Assembly (NCBI GenBank): GCA_963668495.1
Contig: OY764545.1
Location: 1,240,001-1,304,000 of the forward strand
DNA length: 64,000 bases
Direction: 5' to 3'
DNA from: Oleispirillum sp963668495
GTDB lineage: Bacteria; Pseudomonadota; Alphaproteobacteria; Rhodospirillales; Rhodospirillaceae
In this document: positions 1-8,579 of the stretch, one piece after another
Numbering within the stretch: the first letter of the stretch is position 1
Layout of the letters: the number at the start of each line of letters is the position of its first letter
Program-made: the position numbers and the translations under genes
The notes under the pieces: generated by a model
The model's input: only the letters and a program-made list of their open reading frames with translations
The model's database searches: none
What the model was told of the DNA's origin: nothing

Positions 1-40
1 CGCGAACAACTTGGGAACCCTAATTTAAGGACACATCATC

Positions 41-1183
41 ATGACCACCCGATCTGCCGCGTTGACGCCCCTGCAAAAAGCCAAGCGTGTCGTGCTGAAG
101 GTCGGGTCGGCCTTACTTGTCGATGATGCGACGGGGCGTATTCATCACACATGGTTGCATAGCCTGTGTGATGATATCGCCATGTTGCGACGGCAGGGTA
201 AGGATGTGATCGTCGTGTCGTCAGGGGCAGTGGCTGTTGGACGCAAGCCCTTGGGCCTTGTCGGCAAGTCCTTGCGACTCGAAGAAAAACAGGCAGCAGC
301 GGCAGCAGGGCAAGCCATGCTGATCCACGCCTATCAGGAAGCTCTGTTTCACCACGGTATTCCGGTCGCACAAGTTTTGCTGACCATCCGTGATACGGAA
401 TCGCGCCGTCAATTCCTGAACGCCAGCAATACCTTTGAAAACCTGTTGAAAATGGGTGTCGTGCCGATCGTGAATGAAAACGATACGGTCGCAACGCAGG
501 AATTGCGTTATGGCGACAACGACAGGCTGGGCGCGCGAGTTGCGCAAATGGTTTCTGCCGATGCTTTAATTCTGTTTTCTCAGGACATTGATGGTCTGTA
601 CACGGCTGATCCAACCAGCGATCCGAATGCCGAGCATATTCCTGTCGTGGATGTGTTGGATGCCGGGATCGAGGGTATGGCCGGGACACCGCACGGTCAT
701 GGTTCGGGTGGTATGGTGACAAAATTGGCAGCCGCACACATTTGCATGTCTGCCGGGTGTCATATGGCCATTGCCAAGGGACGAACCATTTATCCGGTGA
801 AAGCCTTGTTGGATGGGGCACGCTGTACATGGTTTGTACCGGAAGACGAGCCGCAAACCGCGCGGAAACGTTGGTTGTCCGGGATTATGGCCCCGAATGG
901 AGTGCTGACCATTGATGCAGGCGCGACCAAGGCTTTGCACTGTGGCAAAAGTTTGCTGCCGATTGGGGTGACACAGATCAAAGGCACATTTGAGCGCGGT
1001 GACGTGGTCGTGGTCGAAGATGCCGACGGGCATGAACTTGCTCTTGGCCTTAGTGCCTATGACAGTGCGGATGCAGAGCGCATCATCGGTCATAAAACCC
1101 AAGACATTCAAGAGCTTCTCGGCTACCGTGGGCGAGATGAAATTATTCACCGCAATAACCTTGTGCTGACTCGGCACGCCTGA
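41..1183 (+). CDS. proB: Glutamate 5-kinase
   Basis: Catalyses ATP-dependent phosphorylation of glutamate to glutamyl 5-phosphate, the first step of proline synthesis in the cytoplasm. The 380-residue protein has the amino-acid-kinase start with VVLKVGSALL near residue 18, the glutamate-binding NENDTV stretch near 148 followed by GDNDRLGARVA, and a C-terminal PUA domain from about residue 285. That is full length for the long bacterial form. An AAGGA ribosome site lies 10 bases before the ATG. The 22-base gap to proA implies one transcript. The fragment before it (1-40) is too short to identify; obgE usually sits there in relatives. Confidence 0.97.
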   Translation: MTTRSAALTPLQKAKRVVLKVGSALLVDDATGRIHHTWLHSLCDDIAMLRRQGKDVIVVSSGAVAVGRKPLGLVGKSLRLEEKQAAAAAGQAMLIHAYQEALFHHGIPVAQVLLTIRDTESRRQFLNASNTFENLLKMGVVPIVNENDTVATQELRYGDNDRLGARVAQMVSADALILFSQDIDGLYTADPTSDPNAEHIPVVDVLDAGIEGMAGTPHGHGSGGMVTKLAAAHICMSAGCHMAIAKGRTIYPVKALLDGARCTWFVPEDEPQTARKRWLSGIMAPNGVLTIDAGATKALHCGKSLLPIGVTQIKGTFERGDVVVVEDADGHELALGLSAYDSADAERIIGHKTQDIQELLGYRGRDEIIHRNNLVLTRHA

Positions 1184-1204
1184 TCCATCAGTTTGGAGCC
1201 CGTT

Positions 1205-2482
1205 ATGTCCTCTGCCGTTGAAACCAATATTGCCGCCATCATGCAAGGGCTTGGTCAACAAGCCCGTAAAGCTGCTGCTTCATTGGCGCAAACTCCGACA
1301 GATGTAAAAAATGCGGCTTTGCTTGCGGCAGCACAGGCCATTCGTGCAACAGAGGCACAGATCATTGCTGCCAATGCCGCCGATGTTGCTGATGCAGATG
1401 CGCGTGGGATTTCTGGTGCGATGCGTGATCGCCTGATCCTTGATCCGGCGCGGGTTGAAGCCATGGCAAAGGGGCTTGAGGATATTGCGGCCCTGCCGGA
1501 TCCGGTTGGTCGTGTCATTGCGGCATGGGATCGTCCCAATGGCCTCAAGTTCGAACGGGTCGCCGTGCCGTTGGGCGTGATTGGGATTATTTTTGAAAGC
1601 CGCCCGAATGTGGCGGCAGATGCCGGTGCGCTGTGCCTGAAATCCGGCAATGCCGCGATTTTGCGCGGTGGGTCGGAAAGCTATCGTTCCGTACAGGAAA
1701 TTCTGAAAGCCCTGCGAATCGGTTTGGATGCCGTCGGTATTGATGCAAATGCCGTGCAAATGATCCCGACAAAGGATCGTGCTGCCGTTGGTCACTTGCT
1801 GACCATGTCCGATGATGTGGACGTCATTGTCCCGCGTGGTGGGCGAGGCTTGATTGAGCGCGTTACTGCCGAATCACGCATCCCAGTGTTCAAGCATTTG
1901 GATGGGATTTGCCATACCTATGTTCACAGCGGTGCATCTGCTGACATGTCGCGGGACATAGTTCTAAACGCGAAAATGCGTCGGACCGGTATCTGTGGCG
2001 CAACGGAAACCGTATTGATCGATCAGGCGATTGCGTCCACACATTTGCCGCCCCTTGCCAAGGCATTGCACGATGCTGGGTGTGAGATTCGCGGCGATGA
2101 AGTTGTTTGTAATCTCTGTCCGGATGCGATTGCGGCAACGGATGCGGATTGGGACACGGAATATCTGGATGCGATTGTTTCGATACGGGTCGTGCAGGGC
2201 TTGGACGATGCCGTTGCGCACATTGCGGCCCACAGTTCTCACCACACGGATGCGATTTTGACGGAGGATGCCGCCGCGGCGGAACGTTTCCTGAATGCGG
2301 TGGATAGTGCCATCGTTGTGCATAACGCATCCACCCAGTTTGCCGATGGCGGTGAATTTGGCTTTGGTGCGGAAATCGGAATCTCCACAGGCCGTTTCCA
2401 CGCACGTGGTCCGGTTGGTCTGGAGCAGTTGACCAGCTACAAATACAAAGTTCGTGGCAATGGGCAGACACGTCCGGCATAA
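1205..2482 (+). CDS. proA: Glutamate-5-semialdehyde dehydrogenase (gamma-glutamyl phosphate reductase)
   Basis: Reduces glutamyl 5-phosphate with NADPH to the semialdehyde, which cyclises on the way to proline. The 425-residue protein has the ProA aldehyde-dehydrogenase fold signature: the FESRPNV segment, the VIVPRGG segment and a catalytic Cys in RRTGICGATE. I chose the ATG at 1205, preceded by GGAG, over an in-frame start four codons upstream. It follows proB directly and nadD begins 15 bases after it, so proB-proA-nadD are probably cotranscribed. Confidence 0.97.
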   Translation: MSSAVETNIAAIMQGLGQQARKAAASLAQTPTDVKNAALLAAAQAIRATEAQIIAANAADVADADARGISGAMRDRLILDPARVEAMAKGLEDIAALPDPVGRVIAAWDRPNGLKFERVAVPLGVIGIIFESRPNVAADAGALCLKSGNAAILRGGSESYRSVQEILKALRIGLDAVGIDANAVQMIPTKDRAAVGHLLTMSDDVDVIVPRGGRGLIERVTAESRIPVFKHLDGICHTYVHSGASADMSRDIVLNAKMRRTGICGATETVLIDQAIASTHLPPLAKALHDAGCEIRGDEVVCNLCPDAIAATDADWDTEYLDAIVSIRVVQGLDDAVAHIAAHSSHHTDAILTEDAAAAERFLNAVDSAIVVHNASTQFADGGEFGFGAEIGISTGRFHARGPVGLEQLTSYKYKVRGNGQTRPA

Positions 2483-2497
2483 GGCGGGGAACCTCTG

Positions 2498-3148
2498 GTG
2501 AGGCAACGATTGGCATCGCGTCGGCTGGTTCCCCCGATTGGGGATCGACGATCCCGCAAGGTCGGATTGCTCGGCGGGTCGTTCAATCCTGCCCACTCCG
2601 GGCATCGTCATATCAGCCTACAGGCGATGAAAGCCTTGGGCCTGGATGAGGTGTGGTGGCTGGTCAGTCCGCAAAATCCACTGAAAATCGGGCAGGGGAT
2701 GCTGGGGCTGAAAGAGCGAGTACGTTTGGCGCGGCAGGTTGCGGATCACCCCCAGATTCGGGTAACGGATATCGAAAGCCGCCTTGGTATGCGCTATACA
2801 GCCGATACCCTTGGGGTTTTGACACAAAAATTTCCGCGGTTGCAATTTGTCTGGCTGATGGGGGCTGACAATCTGGTGCAGATTCCACAGTGGGACCGCT
2901 GGACCAGTATTTTCGAAACTTTGCCGATTGCGGTTCTGGACCGCAAACCCTATACCTACAGGGCGTTATTTGGTAAAGCTGCAGCGCGTTATGGGTTCGC
3001 AAAATGCCCGACCCATCGGGCGCATACACTTGTCGGATCGCACCCGCCACGATGGGTGTTTTTGTCCTGCCGTCGCCATCCGGCCTCGGCGACCGAGATT
3101 CGGGAAAAAACGGGACTCGACAAAATTTTGAAAACAGGCCAAGAATAG
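2498..3148 (+). CDS. nadD: Nicotinate-nucleotide adenylyltransferase
   Basis: Transfers AMP from ATP to nicotinate mononucleotide to form deamido-NAD in NAD synthesis. The adenylyltransferase signature GGSFNPAHSGHRH lies at about residues 26-38, and the second nucleotide-binding motif SATEIRE is near the C-terminus. Length is 216 residues. The start is GTG, with GGGGA upstream; a later start would cut into the first beta strand. The nadD-rsfS-rlmH order is the usual one in Alphaproteobacteria. Confidence 0.95.
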   Translation: MRQRLASRRLVPPIGDRRSRKVGLLGGSFNPAHSGHRHISLQAMKALGLDEVWWLVSPQNPLKIGQGMLGLKERVRLARQVADHPQIRVTDIESRLGMRYTADTLGVLTQKFPRLQFVWLMGADNLVQIPQWDRWTSIFETLPIAVLDRKPYTYRALFGKAAARYGFAKCPTHRAHTLVGSHPPRWVFLSCRRHPASATEIREKTGLDKILKTGQE

Positions 3149-3192
3149 GCTTAGGCGTACATGTCACATTTGTGAAGGCATGTACTTAACCA

Positions 3193-3699
3193 ATGATGGA
3201 GACGACCATAACTCGCTCGTTTGAGTCCTCTGACGTTCAGGAACCGCCCAGTCGCGGTCATGACGTCACCACTGACATTGCAGACCCGAAGGTATTGCTG
3301 GATGTCGTAACCAACTGCCTTGATCTGAACAAGGCCGAAGATATCACTGTTATCGATCTGGCTGATAAAACCAGCATTGCGGATTACATGGTGGTGGCTT
3401 CTGGTCGTTCTGGGCGTCAGGTCGGTGCCCTGTCCGATTATCTGATCCGTGAATTGAAAGATCATGGCATCTTGCCGAAGGTTGAAGGCAAGGCCAATTC
3501 CGATTGGGTGATCGTTGACGCAGCATCTATTGTTGTGCATTTGTTCCGGCCTGAAGTTCGCAGCTTCTATAATCTTGAAAAGATGTGGAGCCATGAGACT
3601 TCGCCTGAGGAGGTGGCAGTTCAAGCCCCTTTCGTGAACGCACATAGCGGTGAAACCGCCACAGGTGCTTCCCGTGCCGGGATGCAGTTGAGCGCATAG
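3193..3699 (+). CDS. rsfS: Ribosomal silencing factor RsfS
   Basis: RsfS binds ribosomal protein L14 (uL14) and blocks subunit joining when nutrients are short. The family core runs from VVTNCLDLNKAEDI to the WVIVDAASIVVHLF segment, about residues 38-120. Two neighbouring ATG codons (3193, 3196) could start it. Both give an N-terminal extension of about 30 residues before the core, and a C-terminal tail rich in Ala and Gly follows. It lies between nadD and rlmH, as expected. Confidence 0.92.
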   Translation: MMETTITRSFESSDVQEPPSRGHDVTTDIADPKVLLDVVTNCLDLNKAEDITVIDLADKTSIADYMVVASGRSGRQVGALSDYLIRELKDHGILPKVEGKANSDWVIVDAASIVVHLFRPEVRSFYNLEKMWSHETSPEEVAVQAPFVNAHSGETATGASRAGMQLSA

Positions 3700-3705
3700 G
3701 TATTC

Positions 3706-4164
3706 ATGCGTTTTACTCTTGTTGCAGTTGGCCGCAGTGGCAAAGGACCTGAACAGGATTTGTTCAAGCACTATGCCGCGCGGCTCAGGCCGCCTTTAGT
3801 CCTGAAAGAAGTTGAAGAAAAACGTCCCCTTGCCGTGACGGATCGTCAGGCGCGAGAGGCGGAAAAGCTGCTGGCTGCGGTGCCGCGCGGTGCCCGTATT
3901 GTTGCGCTTGATGAACGGGGAAAAGCCCTCGACAGCGTTGCTTTCGCCCGAACATTGGGCAAGTGGCAAGATCAGGGCGTGCAGGATGTCGCGTTTCTGA
4001 TCGGTGGTGCAGATGGTCATGATGGCAGTGTGCGGCAAAAAGCCGATCTGATTCTCGGACTAGGGGCCATGACTTGGCCCCATATGCTGGTGCGCGGGCT
4101 GATTGCCGAGCAGATTTATCGCGCCCAGTGCATTTTATCCGGGCATCCCTACCATCGGGCATGA
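3706..4164 (+). CDS. rlmH: 23S rRNA (pseudouridine1915-N3)-methyltransferase
   Basis: SPOUT-class enzyme that methylates pseudouridine 1915 in helix 69 of 23S rRNA, using SAM. The 152-residue protein carries the trefoil-knot SAM loop FLIGGADGHD (about residues 99-108). It ends with the family's C-terminal motif EQIYRAQ followed by GHPYHR. The ATG lies 6 bases past the rsfS stop. It is the last gene of the run, and a hairpin terminator follows at 4279. Confidence 0.95.
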   Translation: MRFTLVAVGRSGKGPEQDLFKHYAARLRPPLVLKEVEEKRPLAVTDRQAREAEKLLAAVPRGARIVALDERGKALDSVAFARTLGKWQDQGVQDVAFLIGGADGHDGSVRQKADLILGLGAMTWPHMLVRGLIAEQIYRAQCILSGHPYHRA

Positions 4165-4278
4165 TGGTATAGCGTCACTGAAACGCCATGGGTGTTTTGG
4201 ATACATCAGATTTAGTGTAAGCGTCACATAATCCCGGTAGCAATGCGACCGGGATACGTGGGTTTGTCATCCTTGCCG

Positions 4279-4305
4279 AGGCCGGGGCAAGCCCGGCCTT
4301 CCTTT
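4279..4305 (+). terminator. Rho-independent terminator after rlmH
   Basis: Arms AGGCCGGG (4279-4286) and CCCGGCCT (4292-4299) enclose a 5-base loop and are followed by a T-rich stretch in the plus direction. A second hairpin, ATCCCGGT/ACCGGGAT (4231-4255), lies just upstream. Only the plus direction has a T tract, so it serves rlmH rather than the convergent ftsY. Confidence 0.7.
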
Positions 4306-4326
4306 AAACAGTTTTGTTCTTGCCGA

Positions 4327-5283
4327 TTATGCTTCTGGCGGCAGGTCCATCAAACTGCGGGCAAAGTCCTTGGCAGAGAAAGGTTTCAGGTCGTCTGCGC
4401 TTTCCCCAACGCCGATATAATGCACCGGAATACGGTGTTTTTCGGCAAGGGAAACCACAACGCCGCCTTTTGCCGTACCATCAAGTTTGGTCATGACAAG
4501 GCCATTAACGTTAACCATTTCGCCAAAGATTTCCACTTGGCGGTGGGCATTTTGCCCGGTGGTGGAGTCCAGCACCAGCAATGTGGTATGCGGTGCGTCG
4601 GGAACCTGTTTTTTCAGAACGCGGGAGATTTTCTCCAGCTCTTGCATCAATTCGTTGCGATTGTGCAGGCGTCCGGCGGTGTCGATCAGAAGCACATCGT
4701 CCTTACGGGCTGCTGCCAATTTCAGGGCGTCAAATGCGACGCCTGCGGCATCGGCTCCGGTTTGTCGGGCCATGACCGGGGCGTCGATGCGCTTGCCCCA
4801 TACCATAAGCTGTTCGACGGCTGCAGCGCGGAAGGTGTCCCCGGCTGCCATAACCACGCCGAGGCCCTGATCCTTCAACTGCTTTGCGATTTTGCCGATG
4901 GTGGTGGTTTTTCCTGCGCCGTTGACGCCGACCACCAGCACCACATGCGGTTTCTTGCTGGTGTCAAATTCCATGGGCAGGGCGACGGGTTCAAGTATCT
5001 TGGTAATTTCTTCCGCCAGAAATTCACGGATTTCCTCGCCGGTGACATCCTTACCGAAGCGGGATGACCGCAAAGAGTCAATCAAGTGTGAAGCGGTGGT
5101 AACCCCCATGTCGGAGGTAATTAGGATTTCCTCCAGCTCATCAAGGGCCTCATCATCCAAAACCCGCTTGGTGAACAGGGCGCTGATGCTTTGGCTGATG
5201 CGGGACGAGGATCGCGCAAGACCTGCGCGCAGTCGCGCCAGCCAGCCCAGTTTCGGTTCGGTGTCTTGGGAAAGTTCACTCAT
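4327..5283 (-). CDS. ftsY: Signal recognition particle receptor FtsY
   Basis: Membrane-associated GTPase that docks Ffh-ribosome complexes at the SecYEG translocon. The 318-residue protein has only a short N-terminal region before the NG domain: GVNGAGKTTTIGKIA (P-loop) near residue 120, DTFRAAA, DTAGRL, and TKLDGTAKGG. The long acidic A domain of enterobacterial FtsY is missing, which is usual in Alphaproteobacteria. Its ATG overlaps the mtaB stop (TAATG), so it is translated from the dapF-mtaB-ftsY transcript. Confidence 0.96.
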   Translation of the reverse strand: MSELSQDTEPKLGWLARLRAGLARSSSRISQSISALFTKRVLDDEALDELEEILITSDMGVTTASHLIDSLRSSRFGKDVTGEEIREFLAEEITKILEPVALPMEFDTSKKPHVVLVVGVNGAGKTTTIGKIAKQLKDQGLGVVMAAGDTFRAAAVEQLMVWGKRIDAPVMARQTGADAAGVAFDALKLAAARKDDVLLIDTAGRLHNRNELMQELEKISRVLKKQVPDAPHTTLLVLDSTTGQNAHRQVEIFGEMVNVNGLVMTKLDGTAKGGVVVSLAEKHRIPVHYIGVGESADDLKPFSAKDFARSLMDLPPEA

Positions 5284-6560
5284 TACAACTGTCCATACAT
5301 GTTTGTGCCGTCATGGGAGACGATTTTGACGGTTGCGACCGTGCCAATCTCTGGCAGTGGCGTCAAGGGCGTTTCTGCTATGCTGACAGGCAGATAGTGG
5401 TCGGATCGGCCCAGCGCATGACCGTTACTATGGGCTTCGACCATGACCGTGGCGGTGCGTCCGACCCAACTGTTGAGCAGTGCGCGCATGCGGTCCAATC
5501 CTGCATCGCGGAGCTGTCTGGCTCGCTCCTTGACCGCAGTGCCATGGACCTGCGGCATCTTTGCTGCCGGAGTTCCCGGGCGCGGTGAATAGGGGAATAC
5601 GTGCAAATGCGAGATATCGCATTCCGATACCAGCCGCAGTCCGTTGGCGAACATTTCATCGGTTTCCGTCGGGAACCCGGCGATCATGTCTGCCCCGATT
5701 GCAAGGTCGGGCCGTTCAGCGCGCAGGCGGGTGACAAGGTCTACCACGTCTTGGCGCAGATGACGGCGCTTCATGCGTTTCAGGATCATGTCGTCCCCAG
5801 CCTGTACGGACAGATGAACGTGCGGCAAGAGACGTGGTTCTTCCACCAAAAGGCGGAACAGATCATCATCGACCCCGACCGGGTCCAAAGACGTCAACCG
5901 TAGTCGCTGAAGTTCGGGGACATCGTTCAATAGGCCGCGAATCATTTGCCCTAAGCTGGGATGACCATCCTGATCAAAGCCATAAGAGGTTACATCAACT
6001 CCGGTTAGCACCATTTCCGGCGTGCCGTTGGCAATCAGAGTGCGGACCTGTTCAGTGATCTGTTGCGGAGTGAAGCTGCGATTCGGACCACGGGCAAATG
6101 GAATGATGCAGAACGTGCAACGATGGTCACAGCCTTGTTGAACCTGAACAAAGGCTCGGGTTCGGCCTTCGAATCCTTCCAACAAGTGACTGGCGGTTTC
6201 ACGGGCCTGCATGATGTCGGTGACATGAATAGCTTGCTCAAGTTTGGGAGCATAGCTGTCTTGGTCCAGTTTTTCCGTATTGCCAAGGACACGGGCGACA
6301 CCGTCCATGGCCGCATATTTTTCGGGCGCGAGTTGTGCGGCGCAGCCGGCGACGACGATGGCCTTGTCCGGGTTTTCCCGGTGCAATTTGCGGATGGTTT
6401 GACGAACCTGTCGTTCTGCTTCCGCGGTTACGGCGCAGGTGTTCAGCACAATGGCATCGGTCAGTCCGGCGTCTTTGGCTTTTTCGCGCATGAGTTCAGA
6501 CTCATAGGCATTGAGGCGGCAGCCAAAGGTGACGACCTGAATGCGGTCATCCTGTGTCAT
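5283..6560 (-). CDS. mtaB: tRNA (N6-threonylcarbamoyladenosine37-C2)-methylthiotransferase
   Basis: Radical-SAM methylthiotransferase that converts t6A37 to ms2t6A in tRNA. It has the N-terminal MTTase domain with TFGCRLNAYES, NTCAVT and GCAAQ cysteines, the radical-SAM triad CDHRCTFC near residue 150, and a C-terminal TRAM-like region. About 425 residues from the ATG at 6560. A TTG 15 codons upstream is possible but would overlap dapF. The dapF-mtaB-ftsY order is common in this class. Confidence 0.93.
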   Translation of the reverse strand: MTQDDRIQVVTFGCRLNAYESELMREKAKDAGLTDAIVLNTCAVTAEAERQVRQTIRKLHRENPDKAIVVAGCAAQLAPEKYAAMDGVARVLGNTEKLDQDSYAPKLEQAIHVTDIMQARETASHLLEGFEGRTRAFVQVQQGCDHRCTFCIIPFARGPNRSFTPQQITEQVRTLIANGTPEMVLTGVDVTSYGFDQDGHPSLGQMIRGLLNDVPELQRLRLTSLDPVGVDDDLFRLLVEEPRLLPHVHLSVQAGDDMILKRMKRRHLRQDVVDLVTRLRAERPDLAIGADMIAGFPTETDEMFANGLRLVSECDISHLHVFPYSPRPGTPAAKMPQVHGTAVKERARQLRDAGLDRMRALLNSWVGRTATVMVEAHSNGHALGRSDHYLPVSIAETPLTPLPEIGTVATVKIVSHDGTNMYGQL

Positions 6561-6591
6561 GGATGTGTATTCCAATTCTTTTGATAAGGCG

Positions 6592-7452
6592 TCAGATTTC
6601 TGCAATCACGCCAGTATAGGCCAGCGTTGCCGGGCCAGTCATTAATACGTGGTTGTTGGCATCCCACACGATATGGAGACTTCCACCATCCAGAACAACC
6701 TCGGCTTCGCGGTCAGTTAGTCCGCGCCGTGCCGCGGCAACGACCGTGGCGCAGGCTCCGGTGCCGCAGGCTTCGGTGATGCCGACGCCGCGTTCCCATA
6801 CCCGCATGCGCAGGCGGTTTTTGCCCAAAAGGCTGACAGCTTCTACGTTGGTTTGTTCAGGGAATAACGGGTGGGTCTCGATCATCGGGCCAACACTGGG
6901 GAGATCAACTGCCTCGGCATCGTCGACAAAGAACACCGCGTGCGGATTGCCCATGGATACGGCAACCGGGTCCAGCATCTCACCGAACATGATTGGTAGG
7001 CAGAGGGTGTCTTTATCTTCGGCTAATGGGATTTGCTGCCAATCAAGCAAGGCAGGGCCCATGTCAGCCGTGATCAGATCACCTTCGGCACGGCGGGCAT
7101 GCAAAATGCCTGCACGGGTTTTGATCAAGACTTCCCGTTTTCCAGTGCCTTCCATCAGCAACCGTGCAACGCAGCGTGTTGCATTGCCGCAGGCGGAGAC
7201 TTCCGACCCATCGGCATTATAGATGCGCATGACCGCTTCGACTTTTGCATCACCGGGTTCAATCACGACCAGTTGATCACACCCGATGCCGGTCTTTCGA
7301 TTGGCTAGCTCTGCGATTTTGGCAGAAGATAGGCACACGGGCTCCTTTCGGGCGTCAAGGACGATGAAATCGTTGCCGAGGCCGTGCATCTTATAAAAGG
7401 CACGCCCGGTTTCGGGGGAGCCTTTCAGGGTATGAAAATCAGTCGCAGTCAT
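6592..7452 (-). CDS. dapF: Diaminopimelate epimerase
   Basis: Interconverts LL- and meso-diaminopimelate for lysine and peptidoglycan synthesis. The two catalytic cysteines are visible in SACGNATRC (N-terminal half) and EACGTGACA (C-terminal half). The start MHGLGNDFIVLDA is typical but is preceded by about 20 extra residues. The ATG at 7452 was preferred over an upstream in-frame start; neither has a clear ribosome site, so the N-terminus is uncertain. Confidence 0.95.
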   Translation of the reverse strand: MTATDFHTLKGSPETGRAFYKMHGLGNDFIVLDARKEPVCLSSAKIAELANRKTGIGCDQLVVIEPGDAKVEAVMRIYNADGSEVSACGNATRCVARLLMEGTGKREVLIKTRAGILHARRAEGDLITADMGPALLDWQQIPLAEDKDTLCLPIMFGEMLDPVAVSMGNPHAVFFVDDAEAVDLPSVGPMIETHPLFPEQTNVEAVSLLGKNRLRMRVWERGVGITEACGTGACATVVAAARRGLTDREAEVVLDGGSLHIVWDANNHVLMTGPATLAYTGVIAEI

Positions 7453-7506
7453 AAGTATGCTATGTAAGGGAGGCACTGCCCCGAGTCCAGTAGAAAGGGT
7501 GCCGCC

Positions 7507-8235
7507 CTACAGTCTGTCCAGCATAGTCAGAAAGCCGCGCATGTGAAATTCAGCTTGCTCTGGGCTGTAAATGTAATCCTGACCAACAGGGCAGGCGCGG
7601 CGAGCGCGACAACCATTCGCCAAGCAAAAGCCATCATCATCCCCAGCAACATGAGCCAGACAAGATTTGATGTCGTATCCTTCGCGGGAGAGGGCATTGC
7701 TCAAACACGCGTCAAAGCAGGAATGGGTGGAACAGGAGTCACACGGGTTTTCATCGGCAGAGTGCTCATGCGGATAGGGGTGCGGCTGTGGCGACAAGAA
7801 TGCGGCACGCAATCCGAACCATGACCCGAAGACCGGGTGAATAGCCGGAATGTTGGGTGACGGGTAAAAGGCTCTTGCCGCGTATCCCCAACTGTGAAAC
7901 GGCAGGAAGGGCGGGCCGTCAAACGGGAACAGGGCCTCCATGCCAAGTGTTTCAGCAATTGGTTCGAGTATGCGTCGCGTCCATCCGTCCATGGGGTCTG
8001 TTTCATTGCGATGCTCCGCCTGAAAACGGTCCCAGAAGATCGGCCCTGCATTGGCAATCAGAATCAAAGCTTCAGGCGTTTTGCCATTGCGCATTGAGGG
8101 GAGTGTAAGGTCAGCTGCGTTATCAGGCGTCAGACAGCCGATAACAAACAGGCCGTATGATCGCAAGGCTTGGGCCAGAGGTGTGTTGTCAGTCAGACTG
8201 GCGTGGGATGGCTGCTGGGTATTTGGATCGGTCAT
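7507..8235 (-). CDS. Uncharacterised iron-sulfur protein (QueG/ferredoxin-like cysteine region)
   Basis: Not firmly recognised. The 242-residue protein has a C-terminal cysteine-rich region with eight Cys at about 165, 168, 173, 177, 192, 204, 209 and 215. The last sits in RRACPVG, and the pattern resembles a two-cluster [4Fe-4S] module such as that in epoxyqueuosine reductase-like proteins. The N-terminal half, with LILIANAGPIFWDRF, is much too short for a full QueG catalytic domain. I see no signal peptide. The ATG at 8235 has AAGGGGGA before it. It is upstream of dapF on the same strand with a 54-base gap, so cotranscription is possible. Confidence 0.6.
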   Translation of the reverse strand: MTDPNTQQPSHASLTDNTPLAQALRSYGLFVIGCLTPDNAADLTLPSMRNGKTPEALILIANAGPIFWDRFQAEHRNETDPMDGWTRRILEPIAETLGMEALFPFDGPPFLPFHSWGYAARAFYPSPNIPAIHPVFGSWFGLRAAFLSPQPHPYPHEHSADENPCDSCSTHSCFDACLSNALSREGYDIKSCLAHVAGDDDGFCLANGCRARRACPVGQDYIYSPEQAEFHMRGFLTMLDRL

Positions 8236-8579
8236 GGCAATCCCCCTTGCTCCATAACAAATTGGCCCTCCAGTATACTCCACTCGGTTATGGGATCACA
8301 AAAGTTTCAGCAGCGTTCGCATGATTCGCCAGGTGAATCACCCATGTATGCGGCAATGGGTAGAAAAAAGCGCGCAGAACCGCAGAATAGGCTGAGTTCT
8401 GCTTGACTCATGGCTGTGGATTGCGTAGAAACTCAGCTCTTCTTTTTGGTGAATGAATGGCACTAGAGTGCCGAAAGCGTCCAAGGAGGTCCGTCAGTCC
8501 GCGAGTTTCGCGCACTGGCGCGTTTGTCTATGGGCTGTTTGCTGTGGGTTCGCAGCGTAACAAGGGATGAGAAAGACCG
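8236..8579. other. Intergenic region upstream of ffh with inverted repeats
   Basis: No coding region is supported in these 344 bases between two divergent genes. GCTGAGTT (8391-8398) pairs with AACTCAGC (8430-8437) across a 31-base loop and is followed by TCTTCTTTTT, which looks like a plus-strand terminator with no gene in front of it. A short palindrome GGCACTagAGTGCC lies at 8459-8472. The promoters of ffh and of the Fe-S gene must be here, but no convincing -35/-10 pair stands out. Confidence 0.4.

Noticed and set aside
4243..5067. Plus-strand frame of 274 residues opposite ftsY
   Set aside because: Shadow of ftsY; it overlaps the rlmH terminator hairpin and has no motif.
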